Origin: TMED8 sp038125725
GTDB taxonomy: Bacteria; Pseudomonadota; Alphaproteobacteria; Rhodospirillales; Casp-alpha2
NCBI GenBank assembly: GCA_038125725.1
Contig: JAYPEK010000005.1
Location: 62,001-126,000 of the forward strand
DNA: 64,000 bases
Reading direction: 5' to 3'
The position numbers and the translations under genes are program-made. How positions within the stretch are numbered: the stretch's first letter is position 1; each line of letters starts with the position of its first letter. Under the pieces are notes generated by a model. The model was not told the origin of the DNA, searched no databases, and saw nothing but the letters and a program-made list of their open reading frames with translations. Shown in pieces: positions 52,194 to 60,098 of this stretch.

Positions 52194-53395
52194 ATGATCT
52201 CTTCCTTTCTGAGCGTGGCAATTTCCTCGGCGCCGAAACCGGCGGCGGCAAGGATCTCGTCGGTGTGCTGGCCGAGCGTCGGCGCCGGGCGGCGGAAAGT
52301 GCCTGGCGTCCCCGACAGCCGGGGATGGATGTTGTGGTGCTTGGCGGTGCCGGTCTCGTCGTCCGGCAGGTCGATCAGGATTTCACGGCCCTGCACATGC
52401 GGGTCGGCCATGATGTCGCTGGCGTCGTAGACCGGCGCCCCGGTGACGCTGGCCTCGGCGAAGATGGCCAGCACCTCGTCGCGGTCGCGCTCGGCAATCC
52501 ACTCGGCGACGATGTTGTTGACCTCATCACGGTTTTGTACCCGGTCGGCGTTGGTGCGAAAGCGCGGATCGGTGATCATGTCCTCGCGGCCGATGACCCG
52601 GAACAGGCGCTCGGCCATCGCCTGCATGGAGGCCGAGAGCGCAATGGCGCCGCCGTCGCGGGTGGTATAGACATCGCGCGGCGCGGCGGTGTTGGAGCGG
52701 TTGCCGACGCGCTGTTTGACCTTGCCGGTGATCTCAAAGGTATAGGCCTCGGGACCGAGGGTGGAGAGGATCGGCTCCCAGAGCGCAATATCCACCACTT
52801 GGCCATGGCCGCCCTTCAGTTCCACCTCACGCAGTGCCACCATGGTGGCGAAGGCGCCTTGCAGCCCGGCGGTCATGTCGGCCAAGGCCAGTGGCGGCAG
52901 TAGCGGCGGCCGGTCGGGAAAGCCATTTCGGCTGGCAAAGCCGGACATGGCTTCCACCAGCGAGCCGAACCCCGGCCGCTCGCGGTAGGGGCCGGTCTGG
53001 CCGAAACCCGAGACCCGCACCATCACCAGCTTCGGGTTCGCCGCCATCAGGGCGTCGGGGCCGAGCCCCATTTCCTCCATGCGGCCGGGGCGGAAATTCT
53101 CGACCAGCACATCGGCGTGTTCGACCAATCGCAGCACGATCTCGGCGGCGCGCGCATTGCGGAAATCCAGCGTCAGGCTGCGCTTGTTGCGGCAATAGAC
53201 CTTCCAGAACGCCTGGATGCCCTCTTCCGTCCAGGCGCGCAGCGGGTCGCCCTTGCCGGCGGGCTCCACCTTGATGACGTCGGCGCCCATGTCGGCCAGT
53301 TGCAGCGTCAGCATGTTGCCGGCCACCAGCCGGGTCAGGTCGAGTACCCGGACGCCATCCAGCGGTCCCTTGGCGGTTTCGTCGAAAGTTTTCAT
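52190..53395 (-). CDS. CaiB/BaiF (class III) CoA-transferase
   Basis: A 401-residue family III CoA-transferase. It begins 'GPLDGVRVLDLTRLVAGNML', contains 'LADMGADVIKVEPAGKGDPL', the CoA-binding 'NKRSLTLDFRNARAAEIVLR', the catalytic Asp region 'PPLLPPLALADMTAGLQGAF', and C-terminal 'RRPAPTLGQHTDEILAAAGF'. The start is fixed at 53395 by this N-terminus; the longer open frame upstream runs into a dispersed repeat. It is coupled to the CoA-ester lyase gene (ATGA overlap), suggesting CoA transfer onto citramalate, malate or a similar acid followed by cleavage to acetyl-CoA or pyruvate. Exact substrate unknown. Confidence 0.9.
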   Translation of the reverse strand: MKTFDETAKGPLDGVRVLDLTRLVAGNMLTLQLADMGADVIKVEPAGKGDPLRAWTEEGIQAFWKVYCRNKRSLTLDFRNARAAEIVLRLVEHADVLVENFRPGRMEEMGLGPDALMAANPKLVMVRVSGFGQTGPYRERPGFGSLVEAMSGFASRNGFPDRPPLLPPLALADMTAGLQGAFATMVALREVELKGGHGQVVDIALWEPILSTLGPEAYTFEITGKVKQRVGNRSNTAAPRDVYTTRDGGAIALSASMQAMAERLFRVIGREDMITDPRFRTNADRVQNRDEVNNIVAEWIAERDRDEVLAIFAEASVTGAPVYDASDIMADPHVQGREILIDLPDDETGTAKHHNIHPRLSGTPGTFRRPAPTLGQHTDEILAAAGFGAEEIATLRKEEII

Positions 53396-53806
53396 GCAAC
53401 TCCCCTTCCGCGCCAGCTTCGGGGACAGCGTTCGGCTTTGCAAGACCCCGGCGGAAACAACGAAATGGTACGATTTCGGCGCTCGCGCATTCAATTTCAC
53501 GGGTTGGAAGACATTGATATCATTAATTTTACAAAAAAATCTCAGGAACGAACCCAATTTTCCCAGTAATGGGACAAACCTCAATTGGCGCCCGCTCTCT
53601 CGACCATACCGACATCCGTTTCGATGGCCCTCCGCGATTTGGGCAATCTTAATTGCGGCTTTTTGAATAGACAATAAATTCCTATTAACGAGAGTAAATT
53701 TCTATCGCGCTTGCAACCTAGACCGTTGCGCCCCTGCCGCCCGTTCGCTACAACGGCGGGTCAGCTCCATCCCGCGCATCAGCGCTTTCAGCCCAAGCGA
53801 GATTCC
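53396..53806. other. Intergenic region with inverted repeat copy
   Basis: This 411-base gap between two divergent genes contains repeat copy B (53494-53684). The ~95 bases before the CoA-transferase start and ~120 bases before the aldo/keto reductase start should hold their promoters. No gene was found; frames through the repeat are low-complexity. Confidence 0.7.
53494..53684 (-). repeat. Dispersed repeat, copy B (inverted)
   Basis: On the minus strand it starts TAGGAATTTATTG (53684-53672). After a divergent ~100-base middle it reaches the conserved block AAATTGGGTTCGTTCCTGAG, followed by a T tract, ATCAATG, CTTCC and ACCCGTGAAAT, ending at 53494. The order and ends are the same as copy A at 21895-22144, about 31 kb away. 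It is slightly shorter than copy A. Confidence 0.7.
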
Positions 53807-54808
53807 ATGCAGCAGAGAAAACTCGGTCAAACAGGCACCACCGTTTCCGCCGTCGGCATCGGCGCCATGTCGCTCACCAGCTTCTACGGCCCCATCGACA
53901 CCGACCAATCGCAGGCCGTCCTGGCGCGCGCCATGGAACTCGGTATCGACCACCTGGATACGTCGAACATGTACGGCAGCGGCCTTTCGGAAGAGCGCAT
54001 CGGCAAATTCCTTGCCGACCATGGTTCCGAGGCCCGGGATTTCTTCAAGATCGCCACCAAGGGCGGCATCAGCAAGGACGCCGAGGGCAATCGCTGCTTC
54101 GACAATTCCGCCGAACACCTGAAAACGGCGCTGGACGAATCCCTGAAGCGCCTCGGCGTCGAGCGGGTCGAACTCTACTACGTGCACCGGCGCGATCCCT
54201 CCATCCCCATCGAGGACGTGACGGGCACGCTGGCCGACCTGATCAAGGCCGGCAAGATCGGCCAGTTCGGCTACTCGGAAATCGCCCCCACCTCGCTCGA
54301 GGTCGCGGGCGCCGTGCATCCGGTCGGCGCCGTGCAATCTGAGTACTCGCTCTCGACCCGCGCCGTCGAATTGGGCCTGACGCAACGCTGCGCCGCCATG
54401 GGCACCTCGCTGGTGGCGTTCAGCCCGGTCGGGCGCAGCCTCTTGACCGACACGCCGCACAGTTACGAGAAATCGCAAAGCGTCGACTTCCTCAAGACCA
54501 ACCCGCGCTTCATGGAGCCGAACCGGTCGCGCAACGTTGCCGCGACGGAAGGTCTCCGCAACCTGGCCTGCGAAATGGGCGTGGCGACGGCGTCGCTGGC
54601 CATCGCCTGGCTGCTGCACCAGGGCGAGCACGTACTGACCATCCCGGGTACCCGTTCGGTGGCGCACCTGGAAGAACTGGCCGCCGGTGCCGACATCAAA
54701 CTGACCGACGCCGACCTCGCCACCATCGAGGAACTGCTGCCGGTCGGCTGGGCGCATGGCGACCGGTACAATGTCGGGCAATGGGTCGGGCCGGAGAAAT
54801 ACTGCTGA
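53807..54808 (+). CDS. Aldo/keto reductase
   Basis: A 333-residue NADPH-dependent oxidoreductase of the AKR superfamily. It has 'MQQRKLGQTGTTVSAVGIGA' as N-terminus, the catalytic Asp and Tyr in 'LGIDHLDTSNMYGSGLSEER', the Lys in 'FKIATKGGIS' and the His in 'VELYYVHRRDPS'. The late cofactor region is 'LTIPGTRSVAHLEELAAGAD'. All four catalytic residues are present. It probably reduces an aldehyde or ketone; the substrate is unknown. The ATG at 53807 gives the family N-terminus; the longer frame upstream is not coding. A small membrane protein gene follows 23 bases later. Confidence 0.92.
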   Translation: MQQRKLGQTGTTVSAVGIGAMSLTSFYGPIDTDQSQAVLARAMELGIDHLDTSNMYGSGLSEERIGKFLADHGSEARDFFKIATKGGISKDAEGNRCFDNSAEHLKTALDESLKRLGVERVELYYVHRRDPSIPIEDVTGTLADLIKAGKIGQFGYSEIAPTSLEVAGAVHPVGAVQSEYSLSTRAVELGLTQRCAAMGTSLVAFSPVGRSLLTDTPHSYEKSQSVDFLKTNPRFMEPNRSRNVAATEGLRNLACEMGVATASLAIAWLLHQGEHVLTIPGTRSVAHLEELAAGADIKLTDADLATIEELLPVGWAHGDRYNVGQWVGPEKYC

Positions 54809-54831
54809 AGCGCTAGAGGCGTCCCGCGCCC

Positions 54832-55056
54832 ATGTCCTCGCTGATTACCGGAATCGGCAGTTTCCTGGTCTTCGTTGTCGTGCCCATCGTGGCGATCGCG
54901 GCGCTGGTCTGGGGTATTTTCGTCCTCATGTTCTCGTCGTTCGCTTGGAAACCGGCATCGGGTGGCAAGGCCGCGAAGGATGGCGTCTTGAGCGGCAAGC
55001 ACCTTCCACGCAAAATCATTGCCCGCGCCGGGCCTTACAGCGACGACGAGCGCTGA
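54832..55056 (+). CDS. Small membrane protein of unknown function
   Basis: A 74-residue protein with one long hydrophobic segment (about residues 10-35, 'FLVFVVVPIVAIAALVWGIF') and a soluble basic tail ('SGKHLPRKIIARAGPYSDDE'). No lipobox, so it is probably anchored in the inner membrane with the tail on one side. Its codon pattern and good spacing to neighbours support a real gene. It sits between the aldo/keto reductase and the tartrate dehydrogenase-like gene in the same orientation. Not assigned to a family. Confidence 0.6.
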   Translation: MSSLITGIGSFLVFVVVPIVAIAALVWGIFVLMFSSFAWKPASGGKAAKDGVLSGKHLPRKIIARAGPYSDDER

Positions 55057-55084
55057 ACCAACCAACTTGGGGAGGATATCCACC

Positions 55085-56161
55085 ATGCGCCAATACACCA
55101 TCGCGGCCGTGCCGGGCGACGGCATCGGCGGAGAAGTGATCTCGGCGGGAACCCGCGTGCTGCACGCGGTGGCGGCGCGCGATAGCGGTTTCGAGTTGAA
55201 GGTCGAGGAATTCCCCTGGGGCACGGACTACTACCTGGAGCACGGCCGCATGATGCCGGAAGACGCGCTCGGGACGCTCAAGCCCTTCGACGCCATCTAT
55301 TTCGGTTCCGCCGGCGATCCCCGCGTGCCCGACCACATTTCGCTCTGGGGATTGCGTCTCGCCATCTGCCAGCCCTTCGACCAGTACGCCAACGTGCGCC
55401 CGGCCCGGCTGCTGCCGGGCATCGAGGGGCCGCTCCGGGGTGTCGGGCCGGATGACCTGGATTGGGTGATCGTGCGCGAGAACACCGAAGGCGAGTACGC
55501 CGGCGCCGGCGGCCGGGTGCACACCGGCCACCCGGAAGAGGTCGGCATGGATGTCGCCGTCTTCACCCGCGCCGGGGTCGAGCGGGTGCAGCGCTTCGCG
55601 CTCGAACTTGCGCGTTCACGGCCGCGCAAGAAACTTACCTTGGTCACCAAGTCCAACGCCCAGCGCCACGGCATGGTGATGTGGGACGCGGTGTTCGAGG
55701 CGGTGCGCGGGGACTACCCGGACGTGGAGATCGACAAGATGCTGGTCGACGCCATGACCACGCGCATGGTGCTCGACCCCAAATCCATCGACACCGTGGT
55801 GGCGACCAACCTGCATGCGGACGTGTTGAGCGATTTGGCCGCGGCGCTGACGGGAAGTCTCGGCATCGCGCCGACGGCGAATTTAAACCCGGAGCGCCAA
55901 TACCCCTCCATGTTCGAGCCCATCCACGGCTCCGCCTTCGACATCATGGGGAAAGGCATCGCCAACCCCATCGGCTCGTTCTGGACGGCGGCGATGATGC
56001 TCGATCACCTGGGCGAGGCATAGGCCGCCGCCAGCCTGATGGCCGCCGTCGAACGCGTCACCGGCGATGCCAAGGTGCTGCCCAGAGACTTGGGCGGCGA
56101 AGCCAACACCGAACAGGTCACCGACGCCGTCCTGGCGGCGCTGGAAGGAAAGAACGACTAG
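55085..56161 (+). pseudogene. Tartrate/isopropylmalate-type dehydrogenase with in-frame amber stop
   Basis: This encodes an NAD-dependent beta-decarboxylating dehydrogenase of the tartrate dehydrogenase/LeuB family. It begins 'IAAVPGDGIGGEVISAGTRV'. The substrate Arg/Tyr are in 'WVIVRENTEGEYAGAGGRVH', the catalytic Lys and Asp sites are 'VDAMTTRMVLDPKSIDTVVA' and 'NLHADVLSDLAAALTGSLGI', and 'FEPIHGSAFDIMGKGIANPI' follows. The frame is stopped by TAG at 56021-56023 (codon 313) after 'MMLDHLGEA'. It then continues without shift as 'AAASLMAAVERVTGDAKVLP' for 45 more codons to a natural TAG at 56159-56161, exactly the missing C-terminal helices. Relatives have a Glu or similar residue at that position. 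It may be a pseudogene, a truncated active form (the 312-residue protein ends before the last dimer helices), a readthrough gene, or a sequencing error. Confidence 0.8.
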
Positions 56162-56934
56162 GCGTCGAGCGCGCTGAAATCCGGTTCCGGCAGCGTCTCT
56201 ATTTCCGGTTTGCCGAACAGGTAGCCCTGGAAATAATCGACGCCCAAGCCTTCGAGTGTCCGGAGGTCATCCGGGGTTTCGACTCCTTCGGCAATAACTT
56301 CGATGTCGAGCGCCTTCGCCGTCTTGATCGTGCCTTCGGTGATCGTCTGCTTGACCTTGTTGGCGGTGATATCCTGGCACAATTCCATGTCCAGCTTCAG
56401 CACCTGTGGCTTGAATTTGGTTAACAGATTAAGTCCGGCGTAGCCGGCGCTGAAATCGTCGATGGCGGTGATGAAACCGCGCTCACGGTAAGCGTCGAAA
56501 ATGCCCATCAGGTGGGCCGGATCCTCGACAGGTTCCGATTCCGTATCCTCGAAGATAATATGGTCCACCGACAATTCGAACTGGTCCGCGGCCTCCATCG
56601 TGGCGCGGATACAAGTCTCCGGACGGTAAACCGCATTCGGCAGGAAATTGATGCTGAGCTTGCAATCGATGCCAAGTTGCGAAGCGAGTTGCACGGCGCG
56701 GACACGGCAGGTCTGGTCAAAAGCGTATCGGTTGTCATTAGATATTCGGGACAAAACCGCGCCGGCGCCGGCGCCGTCGGCGCCGCGCACGAGCGCCTCA
56801 TAGGCATAGACGCTCCTGGTTTTCAGATCGACAATCGGCTGGAACGCCATGGTGATCTCGAAATCGAGAGGATTCCCCTCAAGGCATTGCTTGCAGCCAA
56901 GATGTCGGATGTTGGGATCGCCCTCGTAGGCCAT
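56158..56934 (-). CDS. EAL-domain cyclic-di-GMP phosphodiesterase
   Basis: A 258-residue stand-alone EAL protein resembling the EAL part of BLUF-EAL regulators. Catalytic residues look complete: Glu of 'YAYEALVRGADGAGAGAV', Asn of 'LSINFLPNAVYRPETC', Glu of 'HIIFEDTESEPVEDPAH', Asp-Asp of 'ITAIDDFSAGYAGLNLL', Lys of 'PQVLKLDMELC' and Glu of 'IEVIAEGVETPDDLRTLEG'. It should hydrolyse cyclic-di-GMP to pGpG. A short N-terminal stretch has two Cys in 'RHLGCKQCLEG', which could sense redox state or bind metal. The start at 56934 is supported by a GGAAGGAG site. It converges with the broken dehydrogenase gene, the stop codons overlapping. Confidence 0.9.
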   Translation of the reverse strand: MAYEGDPNIRHLGCKQCLEGNPLDFEITMAFQPIVDLKTRSVYAYEALVRGADGAGAGAVLSRISNDNRYAFDQTCRVRAVQLASQLGIDCKLSINFLPNAVYRPETCIRATMEAADQFELSVDHIIFEDTESEPVEDPAHLMGIFDAYRERGFITAIDDFSAGYAGLNLLTKFKPQVLKLDMELCQDITANKVKQTITEGTIKTAKALDIEVIAEGVETPDDLRTLEGLGVDYFQGYLFGKPEIETLPEPDFSALDA

Positions 56935-57020
56935 CGTTACTCCTTCCAGAAACAGTGTGCCATCGTATGCAAAATAGTCGGCCAATACGGCCGAATCCAG
57001 TGTTGGCAGGCTGTCTCGCT

Positions 57021-58046
57021 TCAGATCGTCGCGACCGGCGTCGTCGGCGAGCCCACCGCGCCCGGCAGGCGCAAGGGGGGCGCGGTCAGGAAAAAGCGCG
57101 AGCGTTCACGCTCGGCGAGCGCCGCCGCCAGTTCCGACAGATACCAGATTTCGCCCAGGTGCACGCCGAGGCGGAACAGGCAATGGCGGTGCAGCGGCAG
57201 CCGCGAGCAGCCGCCCTGGGTGTCGCCGTAGCCGCGCGAATCCTCCACCGCCATGTTGTCGGAAATCAGTGCCACGACGCCTGAATCGGTGATCCATTGC
57301 AGGATTTTCGGGTCGTAGCCGTCCAGCACCGCGCCCGATCCATGCAGCTTGTCGGCGTCGGGATCGCCGTTCATGGAGAGGATCATGTCGTCCCAGCCGG
57401 TGTGAAAGAGGAAGAAATCGCCCTCCTCCACTTCGACGCCGTCTTTCTCGAATACCTCCATCAACAGGTCGTAGCCGACGGCGACCCGCTCGTCGCCGAA
57501 GTGGCGATGGAAATCGACCAGCACGCCACGGCCCTGCATGCCGCTCACCGCCATGTTCTCGACGCCGAGTTTGCGCGCGCCCATGCCGTCGGGGTCGTCC
57601 GGGCCCTTGACGTGGTCGTCGGGGCGAAAACCGTTGTAGTAGACGCGCTCCGCCTCACCGTCTGCGTCGGCGTCGAAGCGCGAGCCAACGTGGGCGAACG
57701 AGTCCCACTGCGTCGAATACTGCGAATGCATGGTGAAGCATTCGTCCGACGAGACATCCATGTTGCCGGGCTGCAGCGCGTCCCAGTCCATGTTGTAGTA
57801 GTAGTGATCGGACCCAGGCGGATGGAACACCGGGCCGAACTTGGGCGGAAAGCGCTTTGGGTTGACGGCATTGCCGCCGGGCAGGTTCAAGGGCATGGAG
57901 AGGCAGAAGCAGAGGCCTTCCCTGATCTCGGCGGCGGCTTGCAGACGGCGCTCGGGCGTGACGAGGTTCATACGTCCGCGTTGATCGTCGTCACCCCAAT
58001 CGCCCCAGGTGGAGCCCTCCGGCCGGTTGACCCAGCGTTTGCTCAT
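57021..58046 (-). CDS. Cyclase family protein (kynurenine formamidase-like)
   Basis: A 341-residue metal-dependent hydrolase of the cyclase/kynurenine-formamidase family. It starts 'MSKRWVNRPEGSTWGDWGDD' and has 'TMHSQYSTQWDSFAHVGSRF' (a variant of the HxGTHxDxPxH metal motif), 'MAVSGMQGRGVLVDFHRHFG', 'GDFFLFHTGWDDMILSMNGD' and 'GVVALISDNMAVED'. This large-cyclase subgroup acts on unknown cyclic amides or esters. ATG 58046 is chosen because the GGGGAGGGG site is 6 bases upstream, whereas ATG 58052 abuts it. holC follows upstream on the same strand (22 bases). Confidence 0.85.
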   Translation of the reverse strand: MSKRWVNRPEGSTWGDWGDDDQRGRMNLVTPERRLQAAAEIREGLCFCLSMPLNLPGGNAVNPKRFPPKFGPVFHPPGSDHYYYNMDWDALQPGNMDVSSDECFTMHSQYSTQWDSFAHVGSRFDADADGEAERVYYNGFRPDDHVKGPDDPDGMGARKLGVENMAVSGMQGRGVLVDFHRHFGDERVAVGYDLLMEVFEKDGVEVEEGDFFLFHTGWDDMILSMNGDPDADKLHGSGAVLDGYDPKILQWITDSGVVALISDNMAVEDSRGYGDTQGGCSRLPLHRHCLFRLGVHLGEIWYLSELAAALAERERSRFFLTAPPLRLPGAVGSPTTPVATI

Positions 58047-58074
58047 GTCCATCCCCTCCCCTTCGATGCTGTGT

Positions 58075-58530
58075 TTAGCCTTCGGCCTTCTTCTCCCAGC
58101 CGCCGGCGGCGGTCTGCTGCCAGTAGGTGAGCGCGTGGCCGGCGTCCTTGCAGGCCTTCCAGCGCCCGCGCGCCGCCTCGACCATGGCCGGATCGTTGCC
58201 GTCGAAAAGATCGAAGCAGCGTTCGTAGTCGGCCAGGTGCGCGCTCTCGGCGCCGTCGGTCAGGAACAGGAACTGAGCGCCGTTGGCGTTGGCATCCTCG
58301 GTCGCCAGCCAGATCGGCTGCTCTTCGGCGTCGCCGTCCTTGGCCGAGCCGTGCGGCAGCCAGGCGTCCTGGTCGTAGGTCCAGAGCGCGCCGTTGAGCG
58401 CTTCGACCCGTGCCTCGGAGCCGGCCAGCACGAGCGCGCGCTTGCCGGCATCCAGCGTCTTTTCCAAAAGCTTCGGCAAGGCCTTCTCCAGCGGCGATCG
58501 TTCCAGATGGTAGAAGGCGATGTCGGTCAT
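58075..58530 (-). CDS. holC: DNA polymerase III subunit chi
   Basis: A 151-residue protein of the HolC family, which in the replisome clamp loader links to single-strand DNA-binding protein. It starts 'MTDIAFYHLERSPLEKALPK' and has 'LLEKTLDAGKRALVLAGSEA' and 'DAWLPHGSAKDGDAEEQPIW', matching the family. The sequence is shorter in conserved motifs, so identification rests on overall pattern. It follows pepA by 13 bases on the same strand, the usual pepA-holC arrangement, which supports the call. Confidence 0.9.
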   Translation of the reverse strand: MTDIAFYHLERSPLEKALPKLLEKTLDAGKRALVLAGSEARVEALNGALWTYDQDAWLPHGSAKDGDAEEQPIWLATEDANANGAQFLFLTDGAESAHLADYERCFDLFDGNDPAMVEAARGRWKACKDAGHALTYWQQTAAGGWEKKAEG

Positions 58531-58543
58531 GGCGGTGTGCGGC

Positions 58544-60037
58544 TTACTTGCCTTCGTAGTGGTCCGCCACCAGCCGGTCGAGCAAGCGCACGCCAAAGGC
58601 GGTGCCGCCCTTCGGCACGGTGTCGGCGTCCTTCTTCGACCAGGTGACGCCGGCGATGTCCAGGTGCGCCCAGGGCGTCTTGCCGACGAAGCGCTGCAGG
58701 AACTGCGCCGCAGTGATGGAACCGGCGCCGCGGCCGCCGACGTTCTTCATGTCGGCGACATCGGAATCGATCAGCTTGTCGTAGGCGGGGCTGATGGGCA
58801 GACGCCAGACCTTCTCGTCGACCGCTTGGCCGGCCTTGCTCAGGCGCTCGGACAAGGTGTCGTTGTTAGAGAACAGACCGGCGTGCTCGTCGCCCAGCGA
58901 AATGATGATGGCGCCGGTGAGCGTGGCCAGGTTGACGACGAACTTCGGACTGTACTTGTCGATGGTGTAATGCAGCGCGTCGGCCAGCACCAGGCGGCCT
59001 TCGGCGTCGGTGTTGATGACCTCGATGGTCTGGCCGGACATGGAGGTGACGATGTCGCCGGGGCGCTGGGCGTTGCCGTCGGGCATGTTCTCGACCAGGC
59101 CGACGACGCCGACCACGTTGACCTTGGCCTTGCGCCCGGCCAGCGCCTTCATCAGGCCGATGACCACGCCGGATCCGCCCATGTCCCATTTCATGTCTTC
59201 CATGCCGGCGGCCGGCTTGATGGAAATGCCGCCGGTATCGAAGGTGACGCCCTTGCCGACGAAGGCGACGGGATCGGCGTTCTTGGCGCCGCCCTCCCAG
59301 CGCATGATCACCATCTGCGATTCACGGATCGAACCCTTGCCGACGCCCAACAGCGCGCCCATGCCGAGCTTCTTCATCTGCGCCTCGCCCAACACCTCGA
59401 CCTTGACGCCGAGCTTGGTCAATTCCTTGGCGCGCTTGGCCAGGCTTTCGGGATAGATGACGTTCGGCGGCTCGGACACCAGGTCGCGGGTGAAATCGAC
59501 ACCGTCGGCGATCTTGTCCATGGGCTGGAACAGCGTCTTGGCTCGCGAGCTGCGGTGGCCGCAGATCTTCAGGGTCTTGAGGCTCGGCTTGGCGTCAGCT
59601 TCTTCCTTGGTGCGGTACTTGTCGAAGCGGTAGGCCCGCAGCCGCGCGCCAAAGGCCAGGTTGGCGGCCATTTCCGGCACGCCCAAGGGCGAGCCCTCGG
59701 TCTCGTTGACCATGACGGTGGCGGCGCTCTGACCGCTGGAGGCGGCATTCGCCTGGATCTTGCCGCCGAGGCCCTGCATGGCGAGATCGTCGATCTCCTT
59801 GGCCTTGCCAAGACCCACCAGCAGCACGCGGTTGAGACGCGAGCCGTGCGGCGCCATCAGCGTCAGCGTCTGACCCTTTTTGCCCTTGAACTTGGAGCCC
59901 TTGACGGCGCGCATGAGCGCGCCCCCCGTCTGCTCGTCGAGCGCCAGCGCGGAGGCGCTCAGGTGCCGGCCTTCGGCGGCGAAGACGACGGCGATGCCGG
60001 TCGTCGGCAGGGCGGGATTGGCGAATGAGATTTTCAT
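58544..60037 (-). CDS. pepA: Leucyl aminopeptidase (cytosol aminopeptidase)
   Basis: A 497-residue M17 aminopeptidase that removes N-terminal residues. The two-zinc active site is in 'FVGKGVTFDTGGISIKPAAG' (catalytic Lys, metal Asp), 'MKWDMGGSGVVIGLMKALAG' and the family signature 'EVINTDAEGRLVLADALHYT' (metal Asp and Glu, catalytic Arg). The N-terminal domain is the usual regulatory lobe. It heads the pepA-holC operon. A long open frame on the opposite strand is a shadow. Confidence 0.97.
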   Translation of the reverse strand: MKISFANPALPTTGIAVVFAAEGRHLSASALALDEQTGGALMRAVKGSKFKGKKGQTLTLMAPHGSRLNRVLLVGLGKAKEIDDLAMQGLGGKIQANAASSGQSAATVMVNETEGSPLGVPEMAANLAFGARLRAYRFDKYRTKEEADAKPSLKTLKICGHRSSRAKTLFQPMDKIADGVDFTRDLVSEPPNVIYPESLAKRAKELTKLGVKVEVLGEAQMKKLGMGALLGVGKGSIRESQMVIMRWEGGAKNADPVAFVGKGVTFDTGGISIKPAAGMEDMKWDMGGSGVVIGLMKALAGRKAKVNVVGVVGLVENMPDGNAQRPGDIVTSMSGQTIEVINTDAEGRLVLADALHYTIDKYSPKFVVNLATLTGAIIISLGDEHAGLFSNNDTLSERLSKAGQAVDEKVWRLPISPAYDKLIDSDVADMKNVGGRGAGSITAAQFLQRFVGKTPWAHLDIAGVTWSKKDADTVPKGGTAFGVRLLDRLVADHYEGK

Positions 60038-60098
60038 GCGGGACTCCTGTCAGGCGGAACGGGTGTTCATAAAAGAAAAGGCATTCGGAGGCGCGGTT

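Noticed and set aside
53396..53674. Upstream extension of the CoA-transferase frame
   Set aside because: The extra sequence runs through the dispersed repeat and lacks family similarity; the ATG at 53395 gives the normal N-terminus.
56024..56161. A separate small gene after the broken dehydrogenase
   Set aside because: The sequence is in frame with the dehydrogenase and matches its expected C-terminus, with no ribosome-binding site or good start of its own, so it is treated as part of the interrupted gene.
58520..60028. Long open frame opposite pepA (about 500 codons)
   Set aside because: Mirror image of a clear gene, no motif, composition typical of an antisense shadow.
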